64,000 nucleotides of DNA from positions 3,281,501 through 3,345,500 of the forward strand of contig JAOTOL010001645.1 of assembly GCA_034440575.1 (NCBI GenBank), in the 5' to 3' direction. Positions 22,067-31,790 of this stretch are shown piece by piece. Each line of letters begins with the position of its first letter. Position 1 is the stretch's first letter. Position numbers and translations under genes: made by a program. Under the pieces are notes generated by a model. That model was given only the letters and a program-made list of their open reading frames with translations. It was not told the DNA's origin and did not search any database. The stretch is from Imbricaverruca yamaguchii (lineage: Eukaryota; Arthropoda; Thecostraca; Neoverrucidae).

Positions 22067-23521
22067 ATGTTGCAGTGTTGCTCGATCGATGCTGCAGTGT
22101 CGTCGCCGGCGGTGCTCGGCATCGGACTGGCTGCCAGCCTGTTCCTGATGTCGGTGGTTGCCGTCGGCTACTTCTGCTGCCGGGGCCTGGAGCGGCACAC
22201 CCTGGAGCTGGTCTACCACGTGCTGCCGACGCCGACACCGTCACCGTCACCGTCGCGACGCCGGTCCGAGCGGGCACGCGGCGCGTCTGGCGGCACCGGA
22301 CGGAAACGACGCCGGCCAGACGGCATCGGGGAGTGTTCAGACAGTCCGCTCCTGGTCAGACACAACCAGGGCAGTCCGCTCCTGGCCAGGGATGACCAGG
22401 ACAGTCCGCTCCTGACCAGGCACGACCAGGACAGTCCGCTCCTGGTCAGACACAACCTGGGCAGTCCGCTCCTGGCCAGGGATGACCAGGACAGTCCGCT
22501 CCTGACCAGGCACGACCAGGAACGTTCACTTGCGGCCGGACACAATCAGGACGGTTCGCTCCTGACCGGACATGATCAGGATTGTGCACTCCTGAACAGG
22601 CATGACCAGGATAGTCTGCTCTTGGTCCGGCATGACCGGGAACGTCCACTCCTGGCCAGACACGATCAGGACAGTCCGTTCCTGACCAGACACGATCAGG
22701 AGTGTGCACTCCTGATCAGGCATGAACAAGACAGTCCGCTCCTGACCAGAGGCGACCAAGAACGTCTGCTCCTGATCAGACACGATGAGGACAGCCCACT
22801 TCTAGCCCGACGTAGCCAGGCATATCCGGACGTTCCACTCCCGGCTGGAGACAAGCAGAGGAACGTGAAAGATGCACCGCTTTGCATTCACAACCACGAG
22901 GGTTCGGCACGTTCACTCCTGGAATCGCCCAGTCAGGAGTGTTCGGACAGGGCACTTCCGTGTGGACACAGTCAGGAGTGTGCGAGCAATTCACTCGAGA
23001 CTCGAGACTCGGACGTTTGGCCGGGATGTGACGCGAGTCGAGACGCTCAGTGCCGCCACGTCCTTCAATGCTCTGAAGACGCGACTGGGGTTGGACGCGA
23101 TCCGGCATATCCGGCACACTTGACGCGGCCCGCTGACACCCAGGAGTACGCTGACGTGGCCCGGCCGGGCGGCGACGGTCGGCCAGCCGGCCGCTGGGCG
23201 GGCGCCCCCTGCGGCCAAGCTGGCGGCGCACTGCCGGCGGCGGTGCTGACCCGGGGGCGGGGACGCGCGGACGTCCACACCGCGACACCAGTCCATCCGG
23301 CCGGCACCGCGACCGACCGGCGTGCAGCCACCCGGCAGAACTCCAGCCAGGTCACGAGGTGCGTGCAAATGACGCCATGTATCACCGTCTGTGCCGTGAT
23401 GACCTTTCTGGGTGCTATTTCAGCTCATGACATCGGGGAACGCTTTACAATCGATTGGGTTGATGGGCTGCAAGGTATGGGTTGGCTACGAAGGTCCCAA
23501 CGTTGGGAGAAGGTAGGTTAG
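22067..23521 (+). CDS. candidate membrane protein ORF with 10-residue repeats
   Basis: An open frame of 484 codons. The first part has a likely membrane segment (VLGIGLAASLFLMSVVAVGY, about residues 16-35), a Cys-Cys-Arg juxtamembrane site, then a Ser/Pro and Arg-rich stretch (PTPTPSPSPSRRRSERARG). Next come about 17 repeats of a 10-residue unit (DSPLLTRHDQ and variants), followed by a Cys/Asp-rich, Gly/Ala/Arg-rich tail that stays open for about 220 codons. A splice acceptor (GCTGCAG/TG) lies at the membrane segment, so the true exon may start there and not at ATG 22067. Long frames over a 30-bp array can be accidental, but the flanks are also open. Function unknown. Confidence 0.38.
   Translation: MLQCCSIDAAVSSPAVLGIGLAASLFLMSVVAVGYFCCRGLERHTLELVYHVLPTPTPSPSPSRRRSERARGASGGTGRKRRRPDGIGECSDSPLLVRHNQGSPLLARDDQDSPLLTRHDQDSPLLVRHNLGSPLLARDDQDSPLLTRHDQERSLAAGHNQDGSLLTGHDQDCALLNRHDQDSLLLVRHDRERPLLARHDQDSPFLTRHDQECALLIRHEQDSPLLTRGDQERLLLIRHDEDSPLLARRSQAYPDVPLPAGDKQRNVKDAPLCIHNHEGSARSLLESPSQECSDRALPCGHSQECASNSLETRDSDVWPGCDASRDAQCRHVLQCSEDATGVGRDPAYPAHLTRPADTQEYADVARPGGDGRPAGRWAGAPCGQAGGALPAAVLTRGRGRADVHTATPVHPAGTATDRRAATRQNSSQVTRCVQMTPCITVCAVMTFLGAISAHDIGERFTIDWVDGLQGMGWLRRSQRWEKVG
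22330..22850. repeat. 30-bp minisatellite
   Basis: About 17 units built from GACAGTCCGCTCCTG plus a CAGGCACGACCAG-type half. The period is exactly 30 bp, keeping one plus-strand frame open throughout. Confidence 0.93.
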
Positions 23522-24416
23522 GGAGTCCGGAGGGTTGCATTGTAAGCACATCGCATGTTGTTGCCAATTTGAAAATGTGTGCTTTGCTCCCTCTGCAATT
23601 TCCACTTTAAACACTACATACACTTGCCCTAGTGTATATAATACTTCCATGCCGCAATGCCTGTGCCATCCCCTCGATGCAATAGTGCTTAAGTTCCTAA
23701 AACGTTAGATCCAGCTTAGGCGAAGAATTCTATAGGTATTCCCAACCATTAAGGATGTTAGCCAGCAGGACTATCGAGTGTTAGTGGCGTTAGTTCGACG
23801 TCATCGCTACCATGCACCTTAGCGTTTTGCTATCGCTATACCCTCATGGCGATAACAAAACGCTAGCCATTATGCAACGTTTCAAGTCATCAAAGACTGC
23901 ATTTCCCCATGCTTTAACGAAGAAGATCGGTAGGATGGTCGGTTTCTGTATGAATTGAACACATGCTTTCGCGGCTGATAATCAATTTATTTAGATAACA
24001 CAGGTGTCGAGAGCAGGCCATTACATGACATTAGGGTAAGACGTTCCTATAGCGCACATCTAACGGAAAATGTTTGTGGTGGCCAGTTCGCTCATAATGC
24101 ATGGACAAGGAAGACATCAATCGGCAGCCGGATTATTTTTCATACGACCCATTCATACGACCCAAAGCATGTATCTGAGCTTATTTAGGCTCAGATACAT
24201 TTTTCTCTCTCGGAAAATGTACAACTCGTGTCGTGTGCCAATGGAGCAGACCTTCCCGTATTACGCATACACTACCGCTTCAAGCATGCACATAATGAAC
24301 ATTTCCAAAACATTAAACACGAATAGGCGAACGAGATATCTTTTATTGATGCGGTATTGCATAAAGTAACACTAGGGATTTGGTACCTGATCTGAAAGAA
24401 ACGGCTCCAAATTGCC
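23522..24416. other. no gene recognised; hairpin at 23820-23865
   Basis: TAGCGTTTTGCTATCGC at 23820-23836 pairs with GCGATAACAAAACGCTA at 23849-23865 (one mismatch, 12-nt loop). Otherwise AT-rich with no coding signal. Confidence 0.5.
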
Positions 24417-24462
24417 TTACTGTAATTGTTCAATCACGGCAAGCATTCCATACAAAGCTGAC

Positions 24463-24933
24463 CTATGTAGGTGGGGTCGCGTCGCTGCATAGCACACAGG
24501 CCCACCCGATGCAAGAACCGCACTGGATCCAGCCACACGAACGCTCGCACTCCATGTAGCAATGTATGCATTGTACATCGCCACCTTGACTGCCGGACGG
24601 CCGTTCGTTTCGCTTCTGAATACTCGTCCTAATTTTGGTGCCCTTTTCTGCAATTCGTCGGTACGTTTCTTTTTGCTGCGCTTCTTGAGCAATCGCGTCC
24701 TTGGAAAGCGCCATTTTTTTGCCACACTCGCTTTCCTGCTGATGACTTTTCTCTTCTGCGTATGCCGTGCTTCTGTTAATCGCACCATTAGTCTCCATAG
24801 TGTGAATATTGCCAGGCATAATGTCGGCGCCGTAGGACGTTGCACCAGCGGGCGCAGCGTCGGCGTCGCATAACACCGCGTCGTTTCCGTCGCGTGTAGC
24901 ATCGGCAGCGACGCTGGGTATCATGCCAAACAC
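24463..24933 (-). pseudogene. possible pogo/Tigger-like transposase C-terminal relic
   Basis: A 156-codon minus-strand frame. A Lys/Glu-rich middle (KKMALSKDAIAQEAQQKET) is followed by a cysteine motif VQCIHCYMECERSCGWIQCG and SCIGWACVLCSD, i.e. C-x2-C...W-I-Q-C-x2-C-x2-W-x3-C. This resembles the PHD-like zinc finger at the C-terminus of some pogo/Tigger (jerky-type) transposases, where W-x-H-x2-C is usual; the His is replaced here. No DDE catalytic part is visible. Uncertain. Confidence 0.33.
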
Positions 24934-25375
24934 ATGGGAACAGATTCGAAGAGGAAAAGTCGCCCCCCGCGGATATAGGGGTCAGGAAAGCAATGCCGCT
25001 TCCCCGCCCCTCCAGAATTCCGTAAGGGCGCGCAATCGGATGGTAAACCGAAAGCTGAAGGTGAGAGGAAAAGGTCGGAATAGCCACCTGCCTCCCCTCA
25101 CGCTTCAAGTCGACCGTCACACCCATTTCTGGAGTCGCCAACAGTTGCTTCGTGAACGGGTTCGGAGCAAACACCCACTCTCGCAATTTTTAATGACATA
25201 TTTTTGTGCTTATTGCGCTCCTAGAAAACGCCATCGCCTGTGTATTTAATTGTCTCTGAATCGGGGAAGATGGGGATTGCATGTTGCCATCTGAGCCAAT
25301 TTTGGCCCACCGAAGGGGCACCACCCCTCATTAGCACAATGATGAGTCACTAAGTATTAAAACTGGAGGAGGAAC

Positions 25376-26075
25376 GGTAACCGGGCAAATGTACGTAAGC
25401 AAATGTACGTAAGCAAATGTACGTAAGCAAATGTACGTAAGCAAATGTACGTAAGCAAATGTACGTAAGCAAATGTACGTAAGCAAATGTACGTAAGTGG
25501 ATATGTACGTATGGCAATTGTACGTAAGCGCAGATGTACGTATGGCTAATGTACGTAAGCGCAAATGTACGTATGGCAAATGTACGTATGCGCAAAAGTA
25601 CATATGCGCAAATGTACGTAAGCGCAAATGTACGTAAACGCAAAAGTACGTAAGCGCAAATGTACGTATGCGCAAATATACGTAAGCGCAAATGTACGTA
25701 TGCGCAAATATACGTAAGCGCAAATGTACGTATGCGCAAATGTACGTAAGCGCAAAAGTACGTATGCACAAATGTACGTATGCGCAAATGTGCCTAAGAG
25801 CATATGTACGTACATTGGCTAATGCGTACATTTCCTCTTACATTCTTTTGCGTTTACGTACTTTTGCGCATACGTACATTTGCGCTTACGTACTTTTGCG
25901 CATACGTACATTTGCGCATATGTACATTTGCCATACGTACATTTGCGCTTACGTACATTAGCCATACGTACATTTGCGCTTACGTACATTTGCTTACGTA
26001 TATTTGCTTACGTACATTTGCTTACGTACATCTGCCATATGTACATTTGTCCTTACGTACATTTGTCCTAGAATC
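25376..26075. mobile_element. foldback-type element with long repetitive inverted arms
   Basis: The left arm begins with eight copies of the 14-bp unit GCAAATGTACGTAA and passes into 16-bp units such as GCGCAAATGTACGTAA. The right arm, from about 25850 to 26068, carries the same ordered series of variants (GGCTAATGTACG, GGCAAATGTACG, GCGCAAAAGTACG, AAACGCAAAAG) in reverse complement. A direct 9-bp repeat AGGAGGAAC flanks the element (25367-25375 and 26076-26084). Long inverted arms made of short tandem units with a 9-bp target duplication are the hallmarks of foldback (FB-like) transposons. No coding interior. Confidence 0.72.
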
Positions 26076-26084
26076 AGGAGGAAC

Positions 26085-26560
26085 ACCACCTATATATCGG
26101 AACTCGGCTAACAGATCGCATTTTGCCAGCCTTCGCAGACAACGCCACTGCCCCCACTGCACTACGCCTCTAATTAGAATACAGCCAGGGGACATAAAGT
26201 AGCGCAATAAAGTGTACCAGATTGCATACTTCTAATTAACCCTCCAGGGCAGGTGAAATGTGAAAATTGAATAGCAAAAAGTAGAGCAGAAGTCGATCAT
26301 CGGCGCAATCAAGCACCGAATACATTTCAAACAGAGCAGCAAATGAAGCGTCGAAGTGAAGCTCATACGAGTGTATACGCTCCTGACTCGACCTCGTGCC
26401 GTGCATCGTCAACAGGCCAGAACAACTCCAGCCGTTGCAGTTCTCACCAAGCTTGGATTATCCACGACAGGATGCCGTTGGTGGAGACAGAGGTGTCGAT
26501 CTCGGCACTCCCTGAAGTGCACTACTGCCGCGGGGCCGGCGAGGAGTCGGCAATGTGCGC
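26085..26560 (+). repeat. large inverted repeat, left arm
   Basis: It matches, in reverse complement, 28360-28850. Shared landmarks include AACTCGGC-TA-C-GATCGCAT, TTGCC(A/G)GCCTTC, GTAG(C/T)GC(A/G)ATAAA, TTGCATACTTCT, AACCCTCCAGGGCAGGT, AGAGCAGCAAA and GCCGTTGGTGGAGACAGAG. Divergence is moderate with small indels. Either the ends of one 2.7-kb element or two dispersed copies in opposite orientation. Confidence 0.75.
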
Positions 26561-27053
26561 GAGGAATACGTAATAGGTGCACTACTCGTGTGCGCTAATG
26601 GAACACCTGATGCCCTAAAAGCGCACACCCGACAGCCAGCGCTCTCTCACTCAACGCGTGCATTCTCGGTAATTCACCCCTCCCCCGCCTTGAGAAACGT
26701 GTTGTAGCTGACTTTGAAAACGACATTATATTTGTCATTAGTTTTAGGTGTACGAAAATGTTAAATAGCTGATAATGTGCAATATTTTTGTTTGCATTTA
26801 TTTTTCCTGACAAAATTCAACACTCACCTTCCAAAATATGTTCTTATTTTATCTACATCTACGTAAGGCAACGCTCAGCACGTCTACCCATGCGGTACTT
26901 GTCAGACTACTAATTTCTGCTGGTTGCATCCTTTCGATGTGACGTATACAAACACAGTAATACAAATACAATTCGGTGTGCGCTTTTTGGAAGTATGCAT
27001 TATAGGACCACCTTACCCTATTATGATGGTGATGGTTAAACGAGGTGGGAACA

Positions 27054-27563
27054 AACATTGCAATTGTGAACTTTCATGGCGACCTGAATAATACAAATAG
27101 TTCTGAGGTGTCATACCATGGGTGCCAAAGGTCCCGGGTTCGACACTAGCGCCACTCAGGACATTTCCCAATCCCGCGGCCCACCGGCAAAACAGTGTGG
27201 GCGGTGCCATTAGTCGTGAATGTGCATAAAGTGTGTCGGGAACCAACCAATAAACAAACAATCATACTATGGTTGCCAAAGGTCCCGGGTTCGACACTAG
27301 CGCCACTCAGGACATTTCCCAATCCCACGGCCCACCGGCGAAACAGTGTGGGCGGTGTCATTAGCCGTGAATGTGCATGAAGTGCGTCGTGAACCACCCA
27401 ATAAACAAACAAATAGTTCTGATGAAATACACAGGTCCAGAACTGGATGGATAAGCAGCAGTCGATGATCGGCTTACTTGATCCATCCTCTTTTTGATAT
27501 GTGTATTTCATCAGAACGATTTGCATGATTTAGGTGACCGTGAAAGTTCACAATTGCAATATT
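27054..27563. mobile_element. small palindromic (MITE-like) element split by SINEs
   Basis: The left arm (27054-27106, resuming at 27423-27438) and the right arm (about 27497-27563) are reverse complements: TTGCAATTGTGAACTTTCA, then GTTCTGATGAAATACACA against TGTGTATTTCATCAGAAC. Removing the SINE insertion restores a stem of about 65 bp with a loop of about 60 nt. Confidence 0.75.
27107..27409 (+). mobile_element. SINE family B, tandem dimer with target duplication
   Basis: Two near-identical units share CCAAAGGTCCCGGGTTCG (box B-like), GACACTAGCGCCACTCAGG and GTGAATGTGCAT, and end in AATAAACAAAC. The pair is flanked by AAATAGTTCTGA at 27095-27106 and 27411-27422, a 12-bp target duplication. 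The first unit lacks the tRNA-like 5' head seen in the copy at 31396-31580. Confidence 0.82.
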
Positions 27564-28359
27564 GCTAAATTGCTGTTGCATCCTAAATTGCTCAATACTA
27601 TTGTGAAATAAATGATGGCGCGTAGTCAATACAGAGTCTATTGGGACAAGCTACACATTGCTGTCATTACGCTGACAATGAAGAAAATATCGCATCCATT
27701 TACCTTTGCAAATCTATCTCTAATTGCTTCTCGCAAATATTCCTATATCGTAGCAAATAACTTTTATTTTGTGTGGCGGGCTTAAGTAGACAAGAAACAT
27801 TAGCATCAGTTAGTTGTATCGAATACACAAGATGTTTTAGCGTCAGATACCAAAACAATCGCAGTGATTTTGTGCAGGGATGCGCCAACTACGCAGTCTA
27901 GTTAATAGGTTAATCCGACGCAACTCCAGGGCACATGGCTTCTGAGGCGGCAGCTTTCGTCGCCACCTCACTCAGGGCGTCCTCAACAGCGTCACGTTCA
28001 CATGTCACGCGTGCCGAAACCAGTGAGGGTCACAGAAGCGACAGTGGCAGCCCGGCGCACGTCGCCGGTGATGAAGTGGGTGACCGCTGAGCGGAAGTAG
28101 CCATCAGCGGCCGCGTCGGACCGCGGGGGCAGAGGAAGAGCGTCGGCGCGCATTACGTCAGAATGAAACTGCCGGCGTCAAGTAAACCCAATCTGGGAAT
28201 AGGCGCGGCCGGGCAGTCTGGTAATTAATGACCCCCGGGTCAACTGCTGGCCCGGCCGGCTCGCTCCTAATGCAGCCGTCGAATGGGCTCGAGCTGGCCG
28301 CCGCCGACAAAGGATGCTCCACCGGGCGGCCGTGGCACCGACCCGCCCGCGATAACGGC

Positions 28360-28850
28360 CGCATCGGCGGGCCTCGCGGCAGCAGTGCACTTCAGAGCGC
28401 GCAGAGATCAACAGCTCTGTCTCCACCAACGGCACCACATCGTGGGCAGTCCAAGCTGGGTGAGAGCTGCGAAAGGTTGGAACTGACCTGACCTAGACTG
28501 GACGATGTCCACATGTCAGAGTACGGTGTGAAGTCCAGACATACATTTGTGTGGGCTACACCTCGACGCTTAGTTTGCTGCTCTGTCTGAAATAGAATCG
28601 GTGCTTGAATGATACCGATACCCGACTTCTTTTTCAGCTTTTGCTTTTATACCCTTACACTTGACCTGCCCTGGAGGGTTGATCAGAAGTATGCAACCTG
28701 GTGCCATTGGATTTATCGCACTACATTTCATCTCCAGGCTCTATTATAATTTGAGGCGAAATGCCGTGGGGCCCGTGGAATTTGACCCCATTGCCTGGGA
28801 AGGCCGGCAATATGCGATCGGTAGGCCGAGTTTATTGCCTCCGCTTCAAA
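28360..28850 (-). repeat. large inverted repeat, right arm
   Basis: Reverse-complement partner of 26085-26560, with the same landmarks in the same order (ACCTGCCCTGGAGGGTT at about 28668-28684, GCCGGCAATATGCGATC at about 28803). The arms enclose about 1.8 kb that includes the SINE-split palindrome. Confidence 0.75.
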
Positions 28851-29995
28851 GTTTCCTCCACAAAGTGTGGGCATAATCGGCCTGTTTGCACTTAGCTTTG
28901 CTGTCCTGCCCTCAAATTGGGCGAGCAGATTATTTTATGCGAATGATTTGAGAGATAGATTGACAGGGTAAGATATGCTAACAAACAGCTATATGTAGCA
29001 AGGAAGGCTTTTGGAAAGAGAAGTATTTGAAATTGCCTGAAATTTTCCAGAGATACTGCAGCGGGTTTAGCATTGCCAAGTATTAACGCAAGAATGCATC
29101 CGTGAGCTTACGGAAAGTTGAAAACTTATTGAAACCCACATCGGCGATAAACATATTAGTCTAAATTTGCAGCACAAGCGAGACTAAGCAGCAAGATGAT
29201 CGTGGTTGATTATCATTTGAATACATTAGATAGTTCCCAGGGCGGCTGAAGTGAGGGACATCCTGGCGTCATCTTGGTCGACCGCACCATGCCTGAGGTG
29301 GCATCGCTCCCAGCAAGCATAATGCATTTACACGATTGGGTATAAATCACGCACCAGCATATTTGCTCTGATCGAAATGTCAGCGGAAGACGAAGTTATG
29401 TCACCAGAAAGCATGCACCAGCTTATTTGGATGTCACTGCCCACCTTTGCAAAAGTGGGACAGCCTGGGATTATTCTTCATCAGGTTTGAGAAGACGACG
29501 TTCACAGAAAATGCACCCAGAAGTGAGAAGTTGGGAGCCGTCCGATTGCAGCTCGTCAGAGTATTAAGGATTAATTAAAGTCAGCTGCCGTGGTTGAGTT
29601 GTAGAGGAGGTTCCGGAAGATAAGTTTGTACGTGACTCGGAGTTGAAAGGGAAAATGTGATAATATCCACCAGTATTGCTACTCTTTCTTTTCACACATT
29701 TTCCTTTTGATATCCGGTAAGCGTGTTAATTCATATATTGGATGCTACAACCTTTTACTGTTGATGGAGCTCATCAACTCTTATACTGGTGATTACCACC
29801 TTTCCCTCTGGACATCCGATAAGCTGATTAATTCTTATCTTATCCTATGTGGGGAAAATACCTAAGATGCCTTAGCAAATCAGATCAGTTTCCGGAAGGC
29901 CTAATCAGGTTGTAGGTGTTTCATCACTTCAGGGCACTTCCACTTGCAGTGGTCATTGGAACAGGGAGGGTCATACGCTACGAGTCACGTGCCGA
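28851..29995. other. no gene recognised
   Basis: AT-rich. Near 29710 and 29818 the motif ATCCG(G/A)TAAGC recurs with following TTAATTC, an old tandem duplication of about 110 bp. Confidence 0.4.
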
Positions 29996-29997
29996 AA

Positions 29998-30785
29998 CAA
30001 CTTGCCGATGGCACGACTGCCCATCCGGCACAACTGGCCGAGGCACGACTGCCCAGCTGGCACAACTGGCCGAGGGCACGACTGCCCAGCCGGCACAACT
30101 GGCCGAGGCACGACTGCCCAGCCGGCACGACTGGCCGAGGGCACGACTGCCCAGCCGGCACAACTGGCCGAGGGCACGACTGCCCAGCCGGCACAACTGG
30201 CCGAGGGCACGACTGTCCAGCCGGCACAACTGGCCGAGGCACGACTGCCCAGCCGGCACAACTGGCCGAGGGCACGACTGCCCAGCCGGCACAACTGGCC
30301 GAGGGCACGACTGCCCAGCCGGCACAACTGGCCGAGGCACGACTGCCCAGCCGGCACAACTGGCCGAGGGCACGACTGCCCAGCCGGCACAACTGGCCGA
30401 GGGCACGACTGCCCAGCCGGCACAACTGGCCGGGACGACTGCCCAGCCGGCACAACTGGCCGAGGCACGACTGCCCAGCGGGCACAACTGGCCGAGGGCA
30501 CGACTGCCCAGCCAGAAACTGGCCGAGGCACGACGCCCAGCCGGCACAACTGGCCGAGGGCACCGGCACAACTGGCCGAGGGCACGACTGCCCAGCCGGA
30601 CAAGGCGGGGGACTGCCCAGCTGGCACAACTGGCCGAGGGCACGACTGCCCAGCTGGCACAACTGGCCGAGGGCACGACTGCCCAGCTGGCACAACTGGC
30701 CGAGGGCACGACTGCCCAGCCGGCACAACTGCCAAAGGATATGATTGCCCAGCTGGCACAACTGGCAAAGTGTACGACTGCCCAG
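29998..30785. repeat. 32/33-bp minisatellite
   Basis: About 24 units built from GGCACGACTGCCCAGCCGG plus CACAACTGGCCGAG. Unit length alternates between 33 and 32 bp through loss of one G. Long frames of AQPAQLAE type exist in all three plus frames and on the minus strand, so they are not evidence for a gene. Confidence 0.95.
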
Positions 30786-31329
30786 ACACAGTGCTCATAC
30801 CTTGCGCCAGATTCGTCCGCTAGGTGGTGAACTGGTTCCGCCTACCATTTCTTTCTTGATGAACATCATGGGCATCAAAGAGAAATGACGATTTCAAAAT
30901 AACTTTTGCCCCGCGCTTCGAACTCTTGAGAAATTTGCAGACCCAGGCAAGGAGCGACGAAGTGGGGGAGGGGGGCAGAGACACTCTCCCTAAAAATCCG
31001 TGCATCTTAGCATTAACCTCATGGCGTCGCATGGTAATAAAATAAGTATAAAATGAGTGCTTGCCCCCCCCCCCCACACACACCGTGGCCGAATGGGTTC
31101 TCGCCGCTCTTGCACCTCTGCGCACCAAGGGTACCCCCACCTGCACATGCAGCCCACCTATTGAAGAGTGCCGCCGTAAGTGCATACCCCGTAGTGAAGT
31201 TCGCAGCAGTGACGTCACACTATTCAGCGGCGTACCAGTCAATCACCTAATCACCTTTTACCAAACCATCAGACAACCTGATGACCTGCAGCCACGCATC
31301 GCATGTCCTCTGCTTCTGCGTGCGTGACG

Positions 31330-31790
31330 AAGTAGCTCTGGCTGTTCGGCAGGTGCGGGGGTGCGGAGAAGGCCGATACTCATCCGAGTCTGCCGTTTGT
31401 TTGTTTGTTTATTGGTTGGTTCACGATGCACTTTATGCACATTCACGGCTAATGCCGCCGCCCACACCGTCCCGCCGGTGGGCCGAGGGATTGGGAAATG
31501 TCCTGAGTAGCGCTAGTGTCGAACCCGGGACCTTTGGTACCCATAGCCCGTCACCTTAACTACTCGGCCATCCCTGCCCCTCCGAGTCTGCCGCCACACC
31601 AGTCGTAACGAGGTCGCTGTTGCCTCTTGACAGATGCTGGAGTGCGGAAGAGGCCGAGACTCGTCCGAGTCTGCCGCCACACCAGTCGTAACGAGGTCGC
31701 TCTGGCTGCTGGCAGGTGTGGGAGTGCGGACGAGGCCCATACTCGTCCGAGTCTGCCGCCACACGGGCCGCGACTGCCCCGTCCGCCCAC
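31330..31790. repeat. about 93-bp tandem repeat, interrupted by a SINE
   Basis: Three and a half units share ACTCGTCCGAGTCTGCCGCC, ACACCAGTCGTAACGAGGTC and GTGTGGGAGTGCGGACGAGG. The first unit is split at 31396 by SINE family B. Confidence 0.85.
31396..31580 (-). mobile_element. SINE family B, full-length copy
   Basis: On the minus strand it starts GGGGCAGGGATGGCCGAG and TAGTTAAGG (box A-like), has GGTCCCGGGTTCGACAC (box B) with a spacing that suits a long-variable-arm tRNA (Ser/Leu type), and ends AATAAACAAACAAA. A 13-bp target duplication TCCGAGTCTGCCG lies at 31383-31395 and 31581-31593. It matches the dimer at 27107-27409. Confidence 0.88.

Noticed and set aside
25384..26068. CRISPR-like array
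   Set aside because: Units are contiguous and inverted, with no unique spacers, in an animal genome.
25331..26202. Tyr/Leu/Ala-rich frames (TYICAYVHLRLR type)
   Set aside because: By-product of the foldback element's short units.
29944..30830. Several 240-300 residue frames (AQPAQLAE type) on both strands
   Set aside because: They exist in all plus frames and on the minus strand because the 32/33-bp repeat lacks stops; no flanking coding sequence.
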